Assembly: GCA_947247005.1 (NCBI GenBank) | Contig: OX365950.1 | Span: 13,900,720-13,964,719 of the forward strand | DNA from: Spisula solida | Taxonomy: Eukaryota > Mollusca > Bivalvia > Venerida > Mactridae | Direction: 5' to 3' | Length of the DNA: 64,000 nucleotides | Shown: positions 1 to 13,400 of the stretch, piece after piece | Layout of the letters: each line of letters starts with the position of its first letter | How positions within the stretch are numbered: the stretch's first letter is position 1 | Notes under the pieces: generated by a model | What the model saw: only the letters and a program-made list of their open reading frames with translations | The model's database searches: none | Told to the model about the DNA's origin: nothing | Position numbers and translations under genes: made by a program

Positions 1-2569
1 CCTGTGTGTGTGTATAACATTAAACTACTGATAAACTGTTATACCCAAATTTTCATGGAATAAAATTATGAAAAGTATAGTGACCTTCTTAAAATCGCTT
101 TTTAAGGTACTTCCGCAACTTTCTGAACAGGGGATTTTTTCCTGGTAGTAGTTTAGACATTAAAAAACTTAAAAATACTCAAAACAAAACTTTTGCAATT
201 TTGTCTAGGTTAAGGCCATTTTTGGGCTAGAATGACTGGCCTACTAGTACGTTTAATATATTATACGTAAAATGGTTACTCATCGTGTGTTTTAACTAAT
301 TTGCGTTTAATTCATTAGATTAAATCCAACACAAATCAGTTACTTAGGTACCCCGTAACTTCGTGTATTTTGTTTTAATTTGGGGGATTCAATGAAAGAA
401 ATTTCAGACATTTAAAAGATTGTTTTTCATAAAAACTTCATTTATCTTGTCTGTGTTCACCATTAATTAATTGTTAAATTTCGACATTGATGAATAGAAA
501 ATGTCAGAGTTTGAAATTATGAGCCGGGTGGTCTATTAGGTCTTACATGACTGATAATAAAGTGCACCCGATATAAGGGTCAATGACACCTTAATAGTGG
601 TTTACAACGGATATAAATGTCATAAGTATGACTTTTTTGTGATTACCGAATTGTCTAATCAGCAAAGTTATATTTAGACGTATAAGATATACTACCCAAC
701 ATTTGATCAGGGTCAGCACATGTTCCGTGTTAATATTTTGCAAACTGAATAAGAGAGACTGATGCAAGTTTATATAATATCATTATCAGCGAAAGAGTAA
801 ATCACTCGCCATATGTGATTTATAGGTCGGGGTCCAAATACCGGTGGAATCTGTTAAGTGAGCCACCAATTTGTTAGTCATTGTCGCCTTGTGCCTTACT
901 ATAGTTACTATTATAAAATATCAACAAGTGTAAACAGCACTTTGATTGCCGTTATGATAGTTTTACAATCATGTCCAGATGGTGTAAATTGACAAGATTT
1001 ACTAAAAATAGCATGTGAAATATACACAATTATATAAATAGCATACGGATACTCTCTAGTAGGGTGTTTTCCGGACTCAAATAGTACAACTTTCTATAAA
1101 TAGCCCTGCCTCGTTTGTGTGGCGTAAACGCCACACAATGATATTACCACTTTTCAGCTTACGACCAATTTAACGCATTAGGCCTCGGCAAATAAATAGT
1201 TCTATGATTTGAACAATATTACAAGTATGCAACACAGGTTACACGTATCATTGGACCTGATTTGTTTACATTACCAACATTTACTTATATTAAGACCAAC
1301 AATTCTATCAGACTTTTATTTTTAGAGGATATTTATAGCAAATCATTCCGCAACGGACTATATTTTTACTACCAAAGAATGTTCTCACTGGTGGCGGGAA
1401 TCTAAAATAGTTCCCACGGCTTTCAATCGTATACTGTAACGTATGTAAGTCACTCCGCCGCTGCACATTGCAGACGATGACCTAATTATGTTGTATACAA
1501 ACATTGATGCTATATATAGCTGGTGGGGGGAACTGAAATAGTTCTACGTACAAATCGATCGGCCGATTAACAATGTTACCGCGGTAAGCGTTAAACGCAC
1601 TAGTCAATTTCTACCCTGCTTTATATAAGACCTCATAATTTTCGTATCTATTATCCGATTTTGAATATTTCAAGCTTGTAATGAAGCGGAGATATATGTC
1701 TCTCTTTTAAACAACATTCAACACGAAACCCTAATTAGTTAATCCACGGCGACGAGTAAGAATCCGTTCCGCGTAAAAGTAAGTTTAAAATATCCCATTT
1801 TATACCAAATAAACGGTCGAAAATCATCAATTATTAATTTAATATTCGATTGATTTTGTTCGTTAAAGCTTGTTTTAAAAGCTAATACTTAAAGGTTTTA
1901 TAAAATGTAAAACTTGTTTTTAAAGCATTAATCGGCCGATCGATATGTGTGAGCGACGCCATGTTTACCCCTTTTACATACGTTAATATAGAGTGTCATA
2001 TACATTTGATTAACATGCGTGGTCATACGGAGAATAAACAGTCACTTATCTTGACACTGGTCGAATTCTCCAAGTCGTTAAAAATGGTATTTGTAAATAT
2101 CCCTTCATTGATGCTCAGCATAGTTACTTAAGTAAGTTCCAGGTAACTGCTGGTTCTCTTGGTGTCTTTAGCAGCACAAATGTTTGAGTAAGGCTGGGCT
2201 TATCAGAACTGTGACATACAATTATGATACAACCTGGATTCGATATTGGATTTAATGGCATCAGTACGCCACAGAGTAGTACTTTCAGTGCTTTGATTAC
2301 TAGTAGTGATCGAACAAAAAATCACATAGTGATCGAACAAAATATTACACGGAAGGTCTATGGGGAAAATACATTGAGAGGTCACGTGAGGTATAATAAT
2401 AGTAATATTTGTTATCACTTACATAATATGTATCATTTGCGTTTGCCTGGGTCTTATAATTTGCCCTTCTTTGTTTTTTGGCCCTTAGTTTAACTATTAC
2501 ATGTGTAGGAGATTGTAAAGGAACATAATATTTCACGAAAAAATAGTGAATCACCAACCGACCGTATCG

Positions 2570-2632
2570 ACCGGGATTCGAACGTTCGATCTTCATAAAT
2601 TTACCGTTCAACCATTGGGGCGGTCTCTGCAA
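2570..2632 (-). repeat. tRNA-like SINE head, fragment
   Basis: Read on the minus strand, it has a pol III A-box-like TGGTTGAACGG and, about 30 bases on, a B-box-like GTTCGAATCC. No stable full cloverleaf is evident, so I read it as a tRNA-derived SINE head or tRNA pseudogene rather than a working tRNA. Confidence 0.4.
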
Positions 2633-3474
2633 CAGTGCAATACTTCAGCATTATTCAACCATTCACAATTCGAAGTTTATACGTTATTTTGTGATCGTCA
2701 TTGTCTTCCACCATGCATTCTTTTTCTTAATTAAGATTTTCCCCTTGACCTATAGTGCGTTAATATCAAATAACGCTTTGAACTTTTGTACACATGTTAA
2801 TGGCTTTGAAGGTGTATTTGTCAACAAAGCGAACATCTTAAACTGTCAATTGTTGTCCAAATTCTACCCTATACATTGGACGAATATAATAGTACGTTCA
2901 GGTTTGTATGGATATACGTCAGTCGCTACATGCTGTGTGGTTTTGTGTGGACATACTAGACTGTGTGCATATAATATATAGTTTAAATGATGGGATATTG
3001 AAAAAACATTGGTTTCAGTAAGTACACGTACATAAAATTCCAATACAATTCGTGTTTTACTGTACTTCTTCACGATTCCACATACCGTTTTATCAAAGCA
3101 CTTACAATAATCTTAAACTTTCGTTCTTATTTAAATTCATTATAACTCCTTAACACTTATAAATTGTTTTATGAATTTCAAAGCGCGTACGGCATTATTA
3201 ACTTTAATGTCAAAATTTAAATTTAAAGCTGTAGCATCTAAGTGGAAAATTTAAATATTTTGACTGAAGTCGAAAATTTGCGATGCACATATTTCCCGCA
3301 AATTGAAGAATAGCCCATGCTTCCTTGGTGATTATAGTAGGTCTCTACAAAATGCATACAATTTATGTAATGAATTAATAATACGGATTGAACTGTTTAG
3401 CTACTACTCTAAAGGAAATTTTAAGATTAAAGACAATTCTTCGTTTTCTACTAAGATGCTTTATAAATACCGGT

Positions 3475-3655
3475 CCTGATGTTATCTATCGCCACGAGGG
3501 TATGAGAGGAGAAAAACCAGTTTTCTTTTATGCTGACCTTCTTGCAAGGTACTTACTGGAACCATTTTTGTTTCGTCTTTGGTTTGACGCGTCATGGATT
3601 CGAGCCTGGGACCTTCCGCATTCAAAGCGGACGCTCTACCACTAGGTTATCAAGG
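3475..3655 (-). repeat. tRNA-derived SINE, family A
   Basis: On the minus strand it begins with a tRNA-like head (AACCTAGTGGTAGAGCG as A box, GGCTCGAATCC as B box). A body follows with the words ACCAAAGACG, a CTTGCAAG-type segment and CTCTCATACCC. The same order of words is found at 53946-54130 (+), 11160-11330 (-) and 13925-14110 (-), and partly at 30395 and 50040, which establishes a dispersed ~180-bp SINE family. Confidence 0.75.
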
Positions 3656-6600
3656 GGCTGTTCATGCTTGTCTAATAGTCCAACAAAATATCACAATAAT
3701 CTGTCTCAATTATCCATCGCTTTATTGCGAACTTTAGTTTTATATAGGTCTGGAACCCACGCAAACGATTAGCGGTAAAGAAATGTACTCACTATGAAAA
3801 TACTCTCGAAAGTATTCTAACGTTTGTTTATATGTATTAATTAATCATATTGGCGTACGATATAAATTTAATTGTGTGATATATTAAGATTAAGTGTGAG
3901 AAATTACTCTAGTGAATAATGTAAAGTGAAGACATTTTCACGAGAGATTAATTTTCGCTACATTCGCGAAATCGCTAAGTTCGCGATAAATTTATGTTCG
4001 TGAGCTTAAACGAATGCGAAAAACCACAGAAAGTAGTTTTCTTCCGAATTAAAGAAAATGGAAAACATTAAATCTTGCGAATTTTTCAAAATAACAAACT
4101 TTGGACCGCGCGACAATTTCTGATCGTACATTAAATTTGAAGTAAATTATTTTGGATTTATTTATTTTCGACCACGCAGTTGATAATTTACACAGATGTG
4201 TTGTTGATGATTTTACCAGTTAAAAGAGACGCGGAATTTTGTAAATATAACCGCCAAAAATGATGTTATGGTTCGTATATTTTTATTGAAGATTTATGAG
4301 TATATTTAACATCTTCATTCGTATTGGCTTTACGTGTGATCTGCGTATCGTCTTGAGAAATCAGCTTGTCATGGAATCATTTCTACATGATAAGTTCCAT
4401 ACAAAAGCATCTTTCTTCAATAAGAATTTGAAAAATGACACAGGGTCAATGTTTCACTTTATCGCACGAAAATATGGATTCGTTCCCACTCTAGTTCGTA
4501 CACTCGCTTTTAATTAACACGTGATTGACACGATTTAAATTCAGTTCGTGTTTGGTGCATCAGCCATACGCTCGAAAATATTATGACTGGATGTTTTAGG
4601 GTGTAGTAAGTGTATAGTAACAAAGTTTTTGGATTTTAATATTTGACGTGACAACGGACCGGGATACCTTTCAAAATAATGTACGTAATCTTTTTCATGC
4701 AACAAATCATTACTGTTTTTGATAACTTCAGTGTGAGGCGTGATTCATAAACATTATGGGGTTTTTTTTGGTGTATTTGAAATTAATGTTTGCGTATTAC
4801 ATTTTATAACATTTGTGCATACTAGTATTATTAAACAATTTAGCTGACAGTTTTACGAGGTTGCCTATAATATAGGATTTCTTCTTCAGCAACTGAAATA
4901 ACGACAAGCCTTCTGAATAGTATTGTATTCAACGAAATTCGGTTAGTATCTAGAATACAAAAACTCTAACTGAATAAATTCAACCTTGCCCTACAAGCAT
5001 GTTTACTAAGACATTCGAAATATTCAAGTACATCCGATTTACTCAATTTGCTTTTTTGCTAATGAGCGTCTTATCCATCTCGACCTACTTCAATAAGCAA
5101 AATTGCGCAATATAATAAATAGTGACAATTAAAGTGGATGTAGTGGCATGTTTACAAACTTATTATAAATTAGTTTTTTTTCTCAGCCAGATTGACCAAT
5201 GGCCTCCGACTCCAAGGAACGAACCGGTTGTGTGATACATATAATTCGCGTTCGATACCCTAGCCGCTACATAAATTGTAGCCTTTTTGTGATAAAAGAG
5301 GTCGACTGGTAACATGTCGGACGACAGACTAGATGGTCATGTTTTTTAATCACTCACTGACAAGATTAAACACTGATGATCACAATGAACCAATCACTCC
5401 CATAAACAGGATCTGATTAACTACCTATAAATAAGTCGTTATAAGCAAGTCTTAGAATAAACACTTGTTTTTCAATCCACGGTTAGGAACGATTTATATA
5501 CTTGATACATAACCTTTAGGTTACTAGTACAAATTTTGAACTGGTTATATCTGATGCACCGATTCATAATCCTGCACTATCCTGAAAAGATCGTAGAAAG
5601 TGCATTTAAGAACGGAAAATAGCACTTACACATGCAATAATGATGCTTTAAATAGCACGTACAAGTGTTCTGGTGGGAGGGGGCGAGAATCTGACCTACC
5701 GTACATGACCGCGTATAAGGCAAACTAGACTATAAGACGAATCTATGCTATTGACCGTTATCCGGACCCTCATACAGGTCGATTGTCAGATAAACGGGTA
5801 TATGAATACCGTTTCTTAATTATCTCATAAAAGAACAAAATTGTTTCTGCTACTCATTTTTCTATGACATTATTTTAGTGTACATTAAAACCTCACCAGA
5901 GCGGCCATCTGAAGAGAAACAACAAATTTTCCCTAAGCTGATATTTACTGTAAATCTAACCTCAGTAGAACATCAACCTCAACGGTCAATGTTTGCGACT
6001 CAAAGGGTGCTGTTCTATAGAGGTTGTACTGTACCTACAAAAAAGGAAATAAGCGAGAGTTGTTTAGGTTAAACAGGACTCGTGATTATAAAGCTTTATT
6101 CATATATACTCCACCCAAATTTGTGCTCAAACTTTAAATGTTTTAAACAGAAAAAAATCTTAAATTTTACTTAAATGATACATGGAGTGACGTAAATAAA
6201 GCAGACTAATGGTTTCAGATTCTGGCATAGTAAAGATTATTGATTTGTTCGATTTTCTGGAAGTAAATCAAGTTCCATGCTCAAGTTGAGTTGACCATGA
6301 AATAATACTAAATATAATCATTGGGCCTTTTCTAACGGAATAGTTGCAAATATACAATACAATGTGTCAAAAACAAAAATTCCCGATAAAAATGTATTCA
6401 AATAACATCATTTTCCAACCTTATCTATACAAAACATATTTTTGTTTTGTCTTAGAGTATGTCATATTTTGCACAGTGTGTGCTAGGTATAAAGGGCTAC
6501 TGGATTATATAAAGCAATAACATATGGATTGACGAGATAAATATGTTACTTTCTAACTTAGCAGTACATACTCGTACTAACCAACACATGTGTTTTACTA

Positions 6601-8360
6601 ATTTGAATTGAGAAGGTGTAGCGGTCAAGAACTAAATCATTTCACTGTCACGGTAAATTTATATGTATACTGATTGTACCGGTCAGTGACCCGGGAAGCG
6701 GTCAGACCAGCGTGAATTTAACACATACAATTAATCACAATAATTATTAACCATAATTATTATAACAGTTGTCTAGTGTGGTGAATACTGAATACGTGTA
6801 GAGTACAACTGACGCCTAACATAGTAAAGTTGTATTAAAAAGACGAGTAAAAGGGTGGTCGTTATAGCGAATATGTCTAAATAGCGTATACAAATGTATG
6901 TCTTAATAGCGAACCTTTTTTTGTTTCTAATTAAAGACATTTGGACCTTAAAATTGCGAAAGTATGAATGATTTCAAATTAATTGAAGTGGAACTTTGCT
7001 GCATAAAAATATGACTTATACAAAAAAACATCATTATGCTAGAAACATTATGTACACCATTTCAATATTAGTTCTTTGTAAAAAAATGGTGATGTAAGTC
7101 CGCTACACAGTTGTAGTGTGAAAATGTACATGTATGGAGGTAACAGGTTAATATTCGATATCGCGTAAAATTTCGGTTCATATCAAGGAAATCTCTATTT
7201 GCACTTAACTGCACGACTAAAATATGCTAGTGACGTGCAAGTTAGAAGCGATAACACTTCTCTCGAATTGAATTATATGTTACATTCATAAACAGTACGA
7301 AAACTCAGTTTTTTCAAGTGCTTAATCTTGTAAAAGTGTAGCAAAAAGTGAATTTCCGGCGTGCTTTGATTCTTTGATAAAACTTGGTAAGACGAATTTT
7401 ATTATAAAAAGCAACAGTAGAATAATGGTGAGGACATACTTCTTCATATAACAATATAGCAAAAATTTAATATCCGGCTTGCTATGATTATTTTTTATAA
7501 GACTGTTAGAAATCCTGAACTGTAAAATAACAGTAAACTGAAGAGTAGATGCTAACATTTTCGTATCCCGATTTCGAATTTAATTGTCAAATTGTAAAGA
7601 GTTGTGTGGTATAGTTTATGTTATCCATCTATGTTGTTTGGAGTAAGTATCAATCTATGACGTCATAGATGCTCAATGCGCAATCATGGTGAGTTTATTT
7701 TTTGCATGGAAGTTAAACCTTGGTAAAAAAACAGAAACAAAATGACATCCTATTATACATAGCATTAACTATTCTGTCTATATAACCTGTGTTTAAGGCC
7801 ACACGGTGATCAAAGGCACTCTTACATGTCTGCAAGTTGCCAACGACCACCAACTGTTTCTCACGTTGAATGGTATTGCACCTGTAAGAGTGACCACTTG
7901 TCAGCAAAGTGCACTGATTGTTTGCCCCCTGACAGGTCTTTACATCAGGCAGGTCAGACTATTTTCTTGCAAATGCCAGCTTTTTTTCACTATGAATTTA
8001 ATGTGTACGTTTATTCTCAGTGCCGATGAGTACCACAAGGAATGAGGTGTAGAGAGTGATGAATGCAGTAAAACCTCATTCAAAGATCAGCCCAATAATG
8101 AGACAACCCTAAGATCAATACCATATTTTGCAAATATTTACTCACAATTTAAAAATCTTAATATAATCAACCTTAATAGCAGGACCAACTGAATACGAAG
8201 TTTTACATTGCAATGTGGTTTTACCTGCAGAACCTGTTTCACAATCGCCCAAAGTTACCTTAGCATAAATCATGTACTGTTAAACCCTTCTGTACAGATT
8301 ACCTTTGATAGTCTCTCTTTACAGGTAAAATGATGGTCTGGTATTATATGACATGTGTGT

Positions 8361-8592
8361 TCTTTGAAGATAGGTTTTGTTATAGTGACCTTTATTCGCA
8401 AGTGGTCTTTGAAGATAGGTTTTGTTGTAGTGACCTTTATTCGCAAGTGGTCTTTGAAGATAGGTTTTGTTGTAGTGGCCTTTGTTAGCAAGTGGTCTTT
8501 GAATACAGGTTTTGTTATAGTGTCCTTTGTTCGCAAGTGGTCTTTGAAGACAGGTTTTGTTATAGTGACCTTCGTTCAAAAGTGGTCTTTAA
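8361..8592. repeat. 45-bp minisatellite, five copies
   Basis: Five head-to-tail units of exactly 45 bp start at 8361, 8406, 8451, 8496 and 8541, and a partial sixth ends at 8592. Each unit begins TCTTTGAAGATAGG and ends GCAAGTGG, with a few substitutions per unit. Because 45 is divisible by 3, a frame that is open in one unit stays open through the array. This produces spurious 80-90-residue frames on both strands with a 15-residue periodic peptide. I do not regard it as coding. Confidence 0.9.
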
Positions 8593-8904
8593 CTCACGCT
8601 TAGCTGTATGATGTGTTAAGAATAGGAATTCACTTCAGGAAACATTAGAGCTGCTCGTTTATAGTGATGTTTGAATTTTAATGTTATTATACACGACTGA
8701 GATGTTGCTAATATTTCGGTAGCTAATTAGTTGTAACGGTATGTCAATGGTTTGTCGTTGTATATGAAGCGTATAAGTGTGTAACAAATTGTGACACTTC
8801 ATTATCATTCAACTAACATCATCAGACATTTGTATTATCATTTAAATATAATAATACTACACTACACAACATTTATTAGACACCACCTCTCCAAAACGAT
8901 AATG

Positions 8905-8985
8905 AAAACTCAATCAGGGAAGGCACTGCAAGGCAGCCGTCAACTGAAACAGTCGAGCAACGGACACAGAAATGACACACGAAAA
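8905..8985 (+). repeat. Dispersed repeat R1, divergent copy
   Basis: Carries TCAGGGAAGGCACTGC and then CAACTGAAACAGTCGAGC and GACACAGAAATGACAC. This matches the core of the R1 family seen best at 19944 and 38380, with an internal short duplication of GGCAGC-like sequence. Confidence 0.6.
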
Positions 8986-9369
8986 TACTTAAATATAACT
9001 TAAGACACAGCTAATGGTAAATATGTTTGTGGTTTTATGTAAAGTAGAGCCATATCAAGACCCGATCACATCCATTTCCCGGCCGGTACGTTGATGCATT
9101 TAATAACTTAGTGGATTCAAGTAGGAGCCTGAGACGTCCTTTTCGTACCTGGTGTTTTGTATAGTGAATAGACTGAAAAATTGTGGACGTCAAAAACTCT
9201 GTAGTTTGTGATATAATTTCTTGGACATGTTGTACAACGAACGTAAATGATTATTCCAATTAGTGAACACTTGGGTGTTTATCAATACACAGGAATTACA
9301 TGCTAGTCGTGAGTCAAAACTTAATATTGAATTATTGCGTTCACGATAACACGATAATATGGATAAGTT

Positions 9370-9480
9370 GCACCTATAATGAGATTCGAACTCGTATTGT
9401 ACAGCAACATCGCCTAGCAATGCGAAGTACGAAACCATTAGATCACCGAGGCCATCGCGATAATCGAAAGAGCTTCCGTA
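9370..9480 (-). repeat. tRNA-derived SINE, family B
   Basis: On the minus strand the B box is GTTCGAATCTC and the head reads through a GGTGATCTAATGG-type A box. The same words (CGCCTAGCAATG, AAGTACGAAACC on the plus strand) recur at 15680-15775, so the two are copies of one family. Confidence 0.65.
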
Positions 9481-10391
9481 AATGAGTTGCTACGTAATTG
9501 ACATTTTCTTCAAACCAGGACGTTCTATACAGAGAAGAGAAGTGTACATTGTTTAATATACAGTATTTCTGCATGATTTATTTGCATACATCCCGTCACG
9601 ACCAAAATGATGATATGAAATTTTACACGATTGAACCTTTCATACAGCCGGTCTGATGACAACGTTTTGAATGGACATTCTATTTTTTTAATCAATGAAG
9701 GCGTGAAGGTCGTTGGCAAAGAGTGCGCGTGTTTATCTTGAGTGTTCGCGGCGTGTAAAATATAAAATATTATTTTAAATCAACAATTTCAAAGTATTTT
9801 AAGTAGTTTAAGTGTATTGAGTGAAACAGTGTTATTTTTTAAGGTACAGGAAAGGACTTAAACGTTTCATGCTCTTTTGTTTCTATAAGTACTTTCTTCG
9901 GTGGCCGATTTTAACTTTATACATAAATTAAACCAAAAACAAACATTGTTAACTTGGATCTTAACTCAGAAAAAAATCAGTGTTTGGGAGTTCAATTTGG
10001 TAAGCTATGATCATGTGACAAAACGTATAACGCTTAACTTATATACTGATAAAGGCGTCACACCGCAACGTTAATGATTAGATAGTATGCTTGCTTTGTA
10101 CAAACGTGTTATAAAGATGTGAATTTGTTGTGCATTTCTTGTAAATATTTTACACTCTTAAACAATATTGTGCGAAATAATTGACGTGGACTTACGACTA
10201 TTCCGCGTTTATTCTACTTCGTAACACATTTTGTTATTTTAAGAAGTTAAAACATTCTTGCGGTACCATTACGGTAACACAAGTCCATTTATGAGTTCTA
10301 AGTAAATATAACCGATGTAACAATAAGTGGACGACTTTGACATCATTAAAACGTATCATTTGGTTATTATATTGAAGACTACCACATCACC

Positions 10392-10483
10392 ATGGCAACG
10401 ACGTTAGGACCAGAAACAATAACCAGCATACCCAACTGTGGGAAGGTTGATCTAGGGAATATATCCGCATCCGGGGGATTTGG
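10392..10483 (+). CDS. DUR3: DUR3 exon 1 (start codon)
   Basis: Begins at ATG after CACC (a good Kozak-like context) and encodes 30 residues plus two bases, ending before donor GTATGT. The peptide MATTLGPETITSIPNCGKVD has no strong family motif. The assignment rests on the open frame, the donor and exact phase agreement (2+1, giving Gly) with exon 2. Confidence 0.7.
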
Positions 10484-13400
10484 GTATGTAATACATTGAA
10501 CGAATCATAAATTGGTAACACTTTTCAGTGGCGCCACCGAATCGTCCAAAGAACATTAAAACAATTGTATAATTAATTGCTGCAACTGATCGAATAGGCA
10601 ACACCAATTCATGTTAATGTTCTACAGCTGACTTTAATTGTTTTTGACCTATCATTTCTGATACAGGGTGTCCAAAAAGAAACTTTAAGTTGTTTTGGAC
10701 ACTCTGTACTATAAATCGCTACCTAGAGAGTATGAGAAAAGAGAAGACTGTTTTCTTCGAGCGTCAAGCAATGGCCATACAGGTATCATATACATTTGGT
10801 CGTTGGGATGACGCAACATAAGAGACGAACCCCGGCAATCTCGTTCTTGAAGCTGACGGTAGATCACTGAGATATTGAGATGATTTATTGGTTAATGATT
10901 CTTAATATATTGTATACATACTGTATGACCATGAGCATTATAATTTTAAAGGGATTCAACATTCATTACACATGTATGAATTACCAATAGGGCACTCTGC
11001 ATTGAGAAGATTGTATCTGATGAACGTCTCAATGTTTTCAAAGTACTGCAATCCACATGCGGCAATTCAACCACCCTCTGGAAAATGCGTCAAATTATCA
11101 TTGGTAGTTTAAACTATTTTAGATCGATCACGAAACGAGTTCTTCTAACTTATTTAAATTGCTATTGACACCTCATTTCTGATGTCATCCATCGCCACTA
11201 TGGTTCGAGAGAAGAGAAGCCAGATTCCCTTTTATGCCGAGCAAGGAAATTACTGATTACCATTTTTGGTATGACTCGGCCTGGGATCGAACCTGGGACA
11301 TCTACACTATTACACCCTGTCTGTCATGAATCATGTTGCATGTTAAATGTAATTGGTTGTAAGCACTAAAATGAAATACACATGTAGCTTTTTTATCGTT
11401 TTAAATAATAACAAAGAACATGCTTTGTTTTCTAGAACAATCCGACCCGTCTTAGAGAAATATGAAACTGCGCTTTTATTTCTGGTTGGATTTGCTGGCG
11501 TGTCTGTTGTGTTGGCGCTACTTCATCAATTTGTCAGAAAACACGTGTACCATGACGTCAACAATGTTGACTCCGCCTTCGATGCCGGTGGGCGTGTCAG
11601 TACCAGTCTGACTGCTGTGACCGTAGCCTCACAGTTTCTGTGGCCTGGTGATATTCTTCAAAGCTCGACTATCACAGTCAAGGTAAGTATAGATATATAT
11701 AACCATGCATGCCTACGTCATGGACACATCATCAAAAATCGGTTAGATTATGAATTTGGTATCTTCATTATATCTGTTGAGAAATGTATTGGGTTTTAAA
11801 CCATGTATGCATGCGTCATAGATAGAGCATTGGTCGAACCTAGGTCCGATGGATTGTATGCTAACCAATGAACCAAAATGACGGATGTAATGTGGCGCTG
11901 TTATCTTTTACACCAAGTATAGTATAATCTGGTCATAGCTGCGTGAGTTACTGGAATTCAGGAGTTCCTTCACTAAACCGGAACATACCTTTTAATCTTG
12001 GGACAAAACTAACAACCACTTTGTTTCCTTAAGAATTTAAATGCTTTTGAATGTCATGATCAGTTATTTCGCAGAAATGGATTACGTAAGATAATGATAC
12101 GTGTTCTTATTTTCACAGAGTGGGATATCCGGACCATTATGGTATACTGTAGGAGCGGCATTGAATATTGCCCTCTTTCCCATCGTATCCGTGTATCTGA
12201 AAACCAGAGCTCCTGGTGCAAAAACGTTCTTACAAGTAGGTATCACAATAACGTTACTTAGAAATGCAATGTTTATAGGAAAACTTATACGTAATTCAGA
12301 ATTACACGAGGAACAAATCCTTTGCGATCATTAATATTCGGATTTATATTGTAATAGTGTATACGTCCTTGCAAGTACGTATTTCGATTCTTAAAAAAGC
12401 ATTATTTGTTAGCAAACATAGATTCTAGTCAGAATTCCAAGATCGAGGAACACACATTCCCTGGTTTCACACTATCAGCCAATTTCTATGAGCATACACA
12501 TGTATAGTTTTATGAATGTACGCTTATAATAAGAATGCACGCATGATATACAGTGTACATGTTATAGAAAGAGAACGCAAACGCGAGGTTGTCTTATTTT
12601 GTCGAGGGCGTAGCCCGAGACAAAATAAACAGCCGAGCGTTAAGTTTTCTTTCTAATTTATATCATTGGCCAGTGATTGGCTGTCACTTTGTAAACATAA
12701 GGCGTGTCTAAATGTATTACAATGCTGACCGATTAACATGTCCAATAAAAATCAATACCACGGTGTTGTGATTTTAAAGTTGAGGACTCTAATAAAACTC
12801 GACCAAGAAAATCGATAGAGGTCACGTTGACTGAAGTAATGAACAATAAAATTGTATGTATATAGTGCAGGATAGTATTATCCTGCACTGTAGTAATTGC
12901 ACTCATTCCTTTGAGAATTAAGACACACCCCATCAATTATCACGACGACGATATAGACATCAACAATCAGAATGACAAAGCTACACGCTTATTCCCAATG
13001 TTATCTGAGCAAATTCGTGCCGTATTAAAAGTAGGACCAGTGCTAGGGAAAGTTCTAAATAAGAAAAATGAAAGAAAATTTGATATCATAATATTAATTT
13101 TGATATTAGATACTTGTTAAGTCATCAAATACTAGTACTTTTTTCGTATTAAAACGTTTTGCTTAATGTTTTATTATTATAAACATGTCTGCTTCTGTTA
13201 TTTTAAACACTATTTGAGCCCATAGTGACGTACATGTGTATAATTATGTAGTCATGCTTTGTTGGCTATTGAATTGAACTTTATCTAATTTGTTTATCAA
13301 AACGCGAATGCAAAGAAGAACCCGAAACTATTAAAGAGTATGTAACACAAGTTAAGCTCACTAAAGTCTGGCTTCAGTTTACTTTAAAACCATGATTTGA

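Larger units (their letters stand above)
1..10391. other. Gene-free upstream region with repeats
   Basis: No stretch here reads as a recognisable protein, and the longest open frames are short and lack domain signals. It is AT-rich intergenic DNA with isolated repeats: tRNA-like fragments near 2570 and 9370, a SINE near 3475, a minisatellite at 8361 and a dispersed-repeat copy near 8905. A short direct repeat (TAGTGATCGAACAAAA) occurs twice around 2303 and 2325. The promoter and any 5' UTR exon of the downstream urea transporter gene would fall in the right part, but I cannot point to a core promoter. Confidence 0.6.

Noticed and set aside
7713..8045. Overlapping small frames with several cysteines
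   Set aside because: No recognisable domain, no plausible splice partners, and frames on both strands overlap; treated as chance.
8361..8592. Regular repeat array resembling a CRISPR
   Set aside because: Units are contiguous with no unique spacers, and the genome is eukaryotic.
8270..8603. Open frames of 80-90 residues with a 15-residue periodic peptide
   Set aside because: They are produced by the 45-bp minisatellite on both strands; no start, splice or domain evidence.
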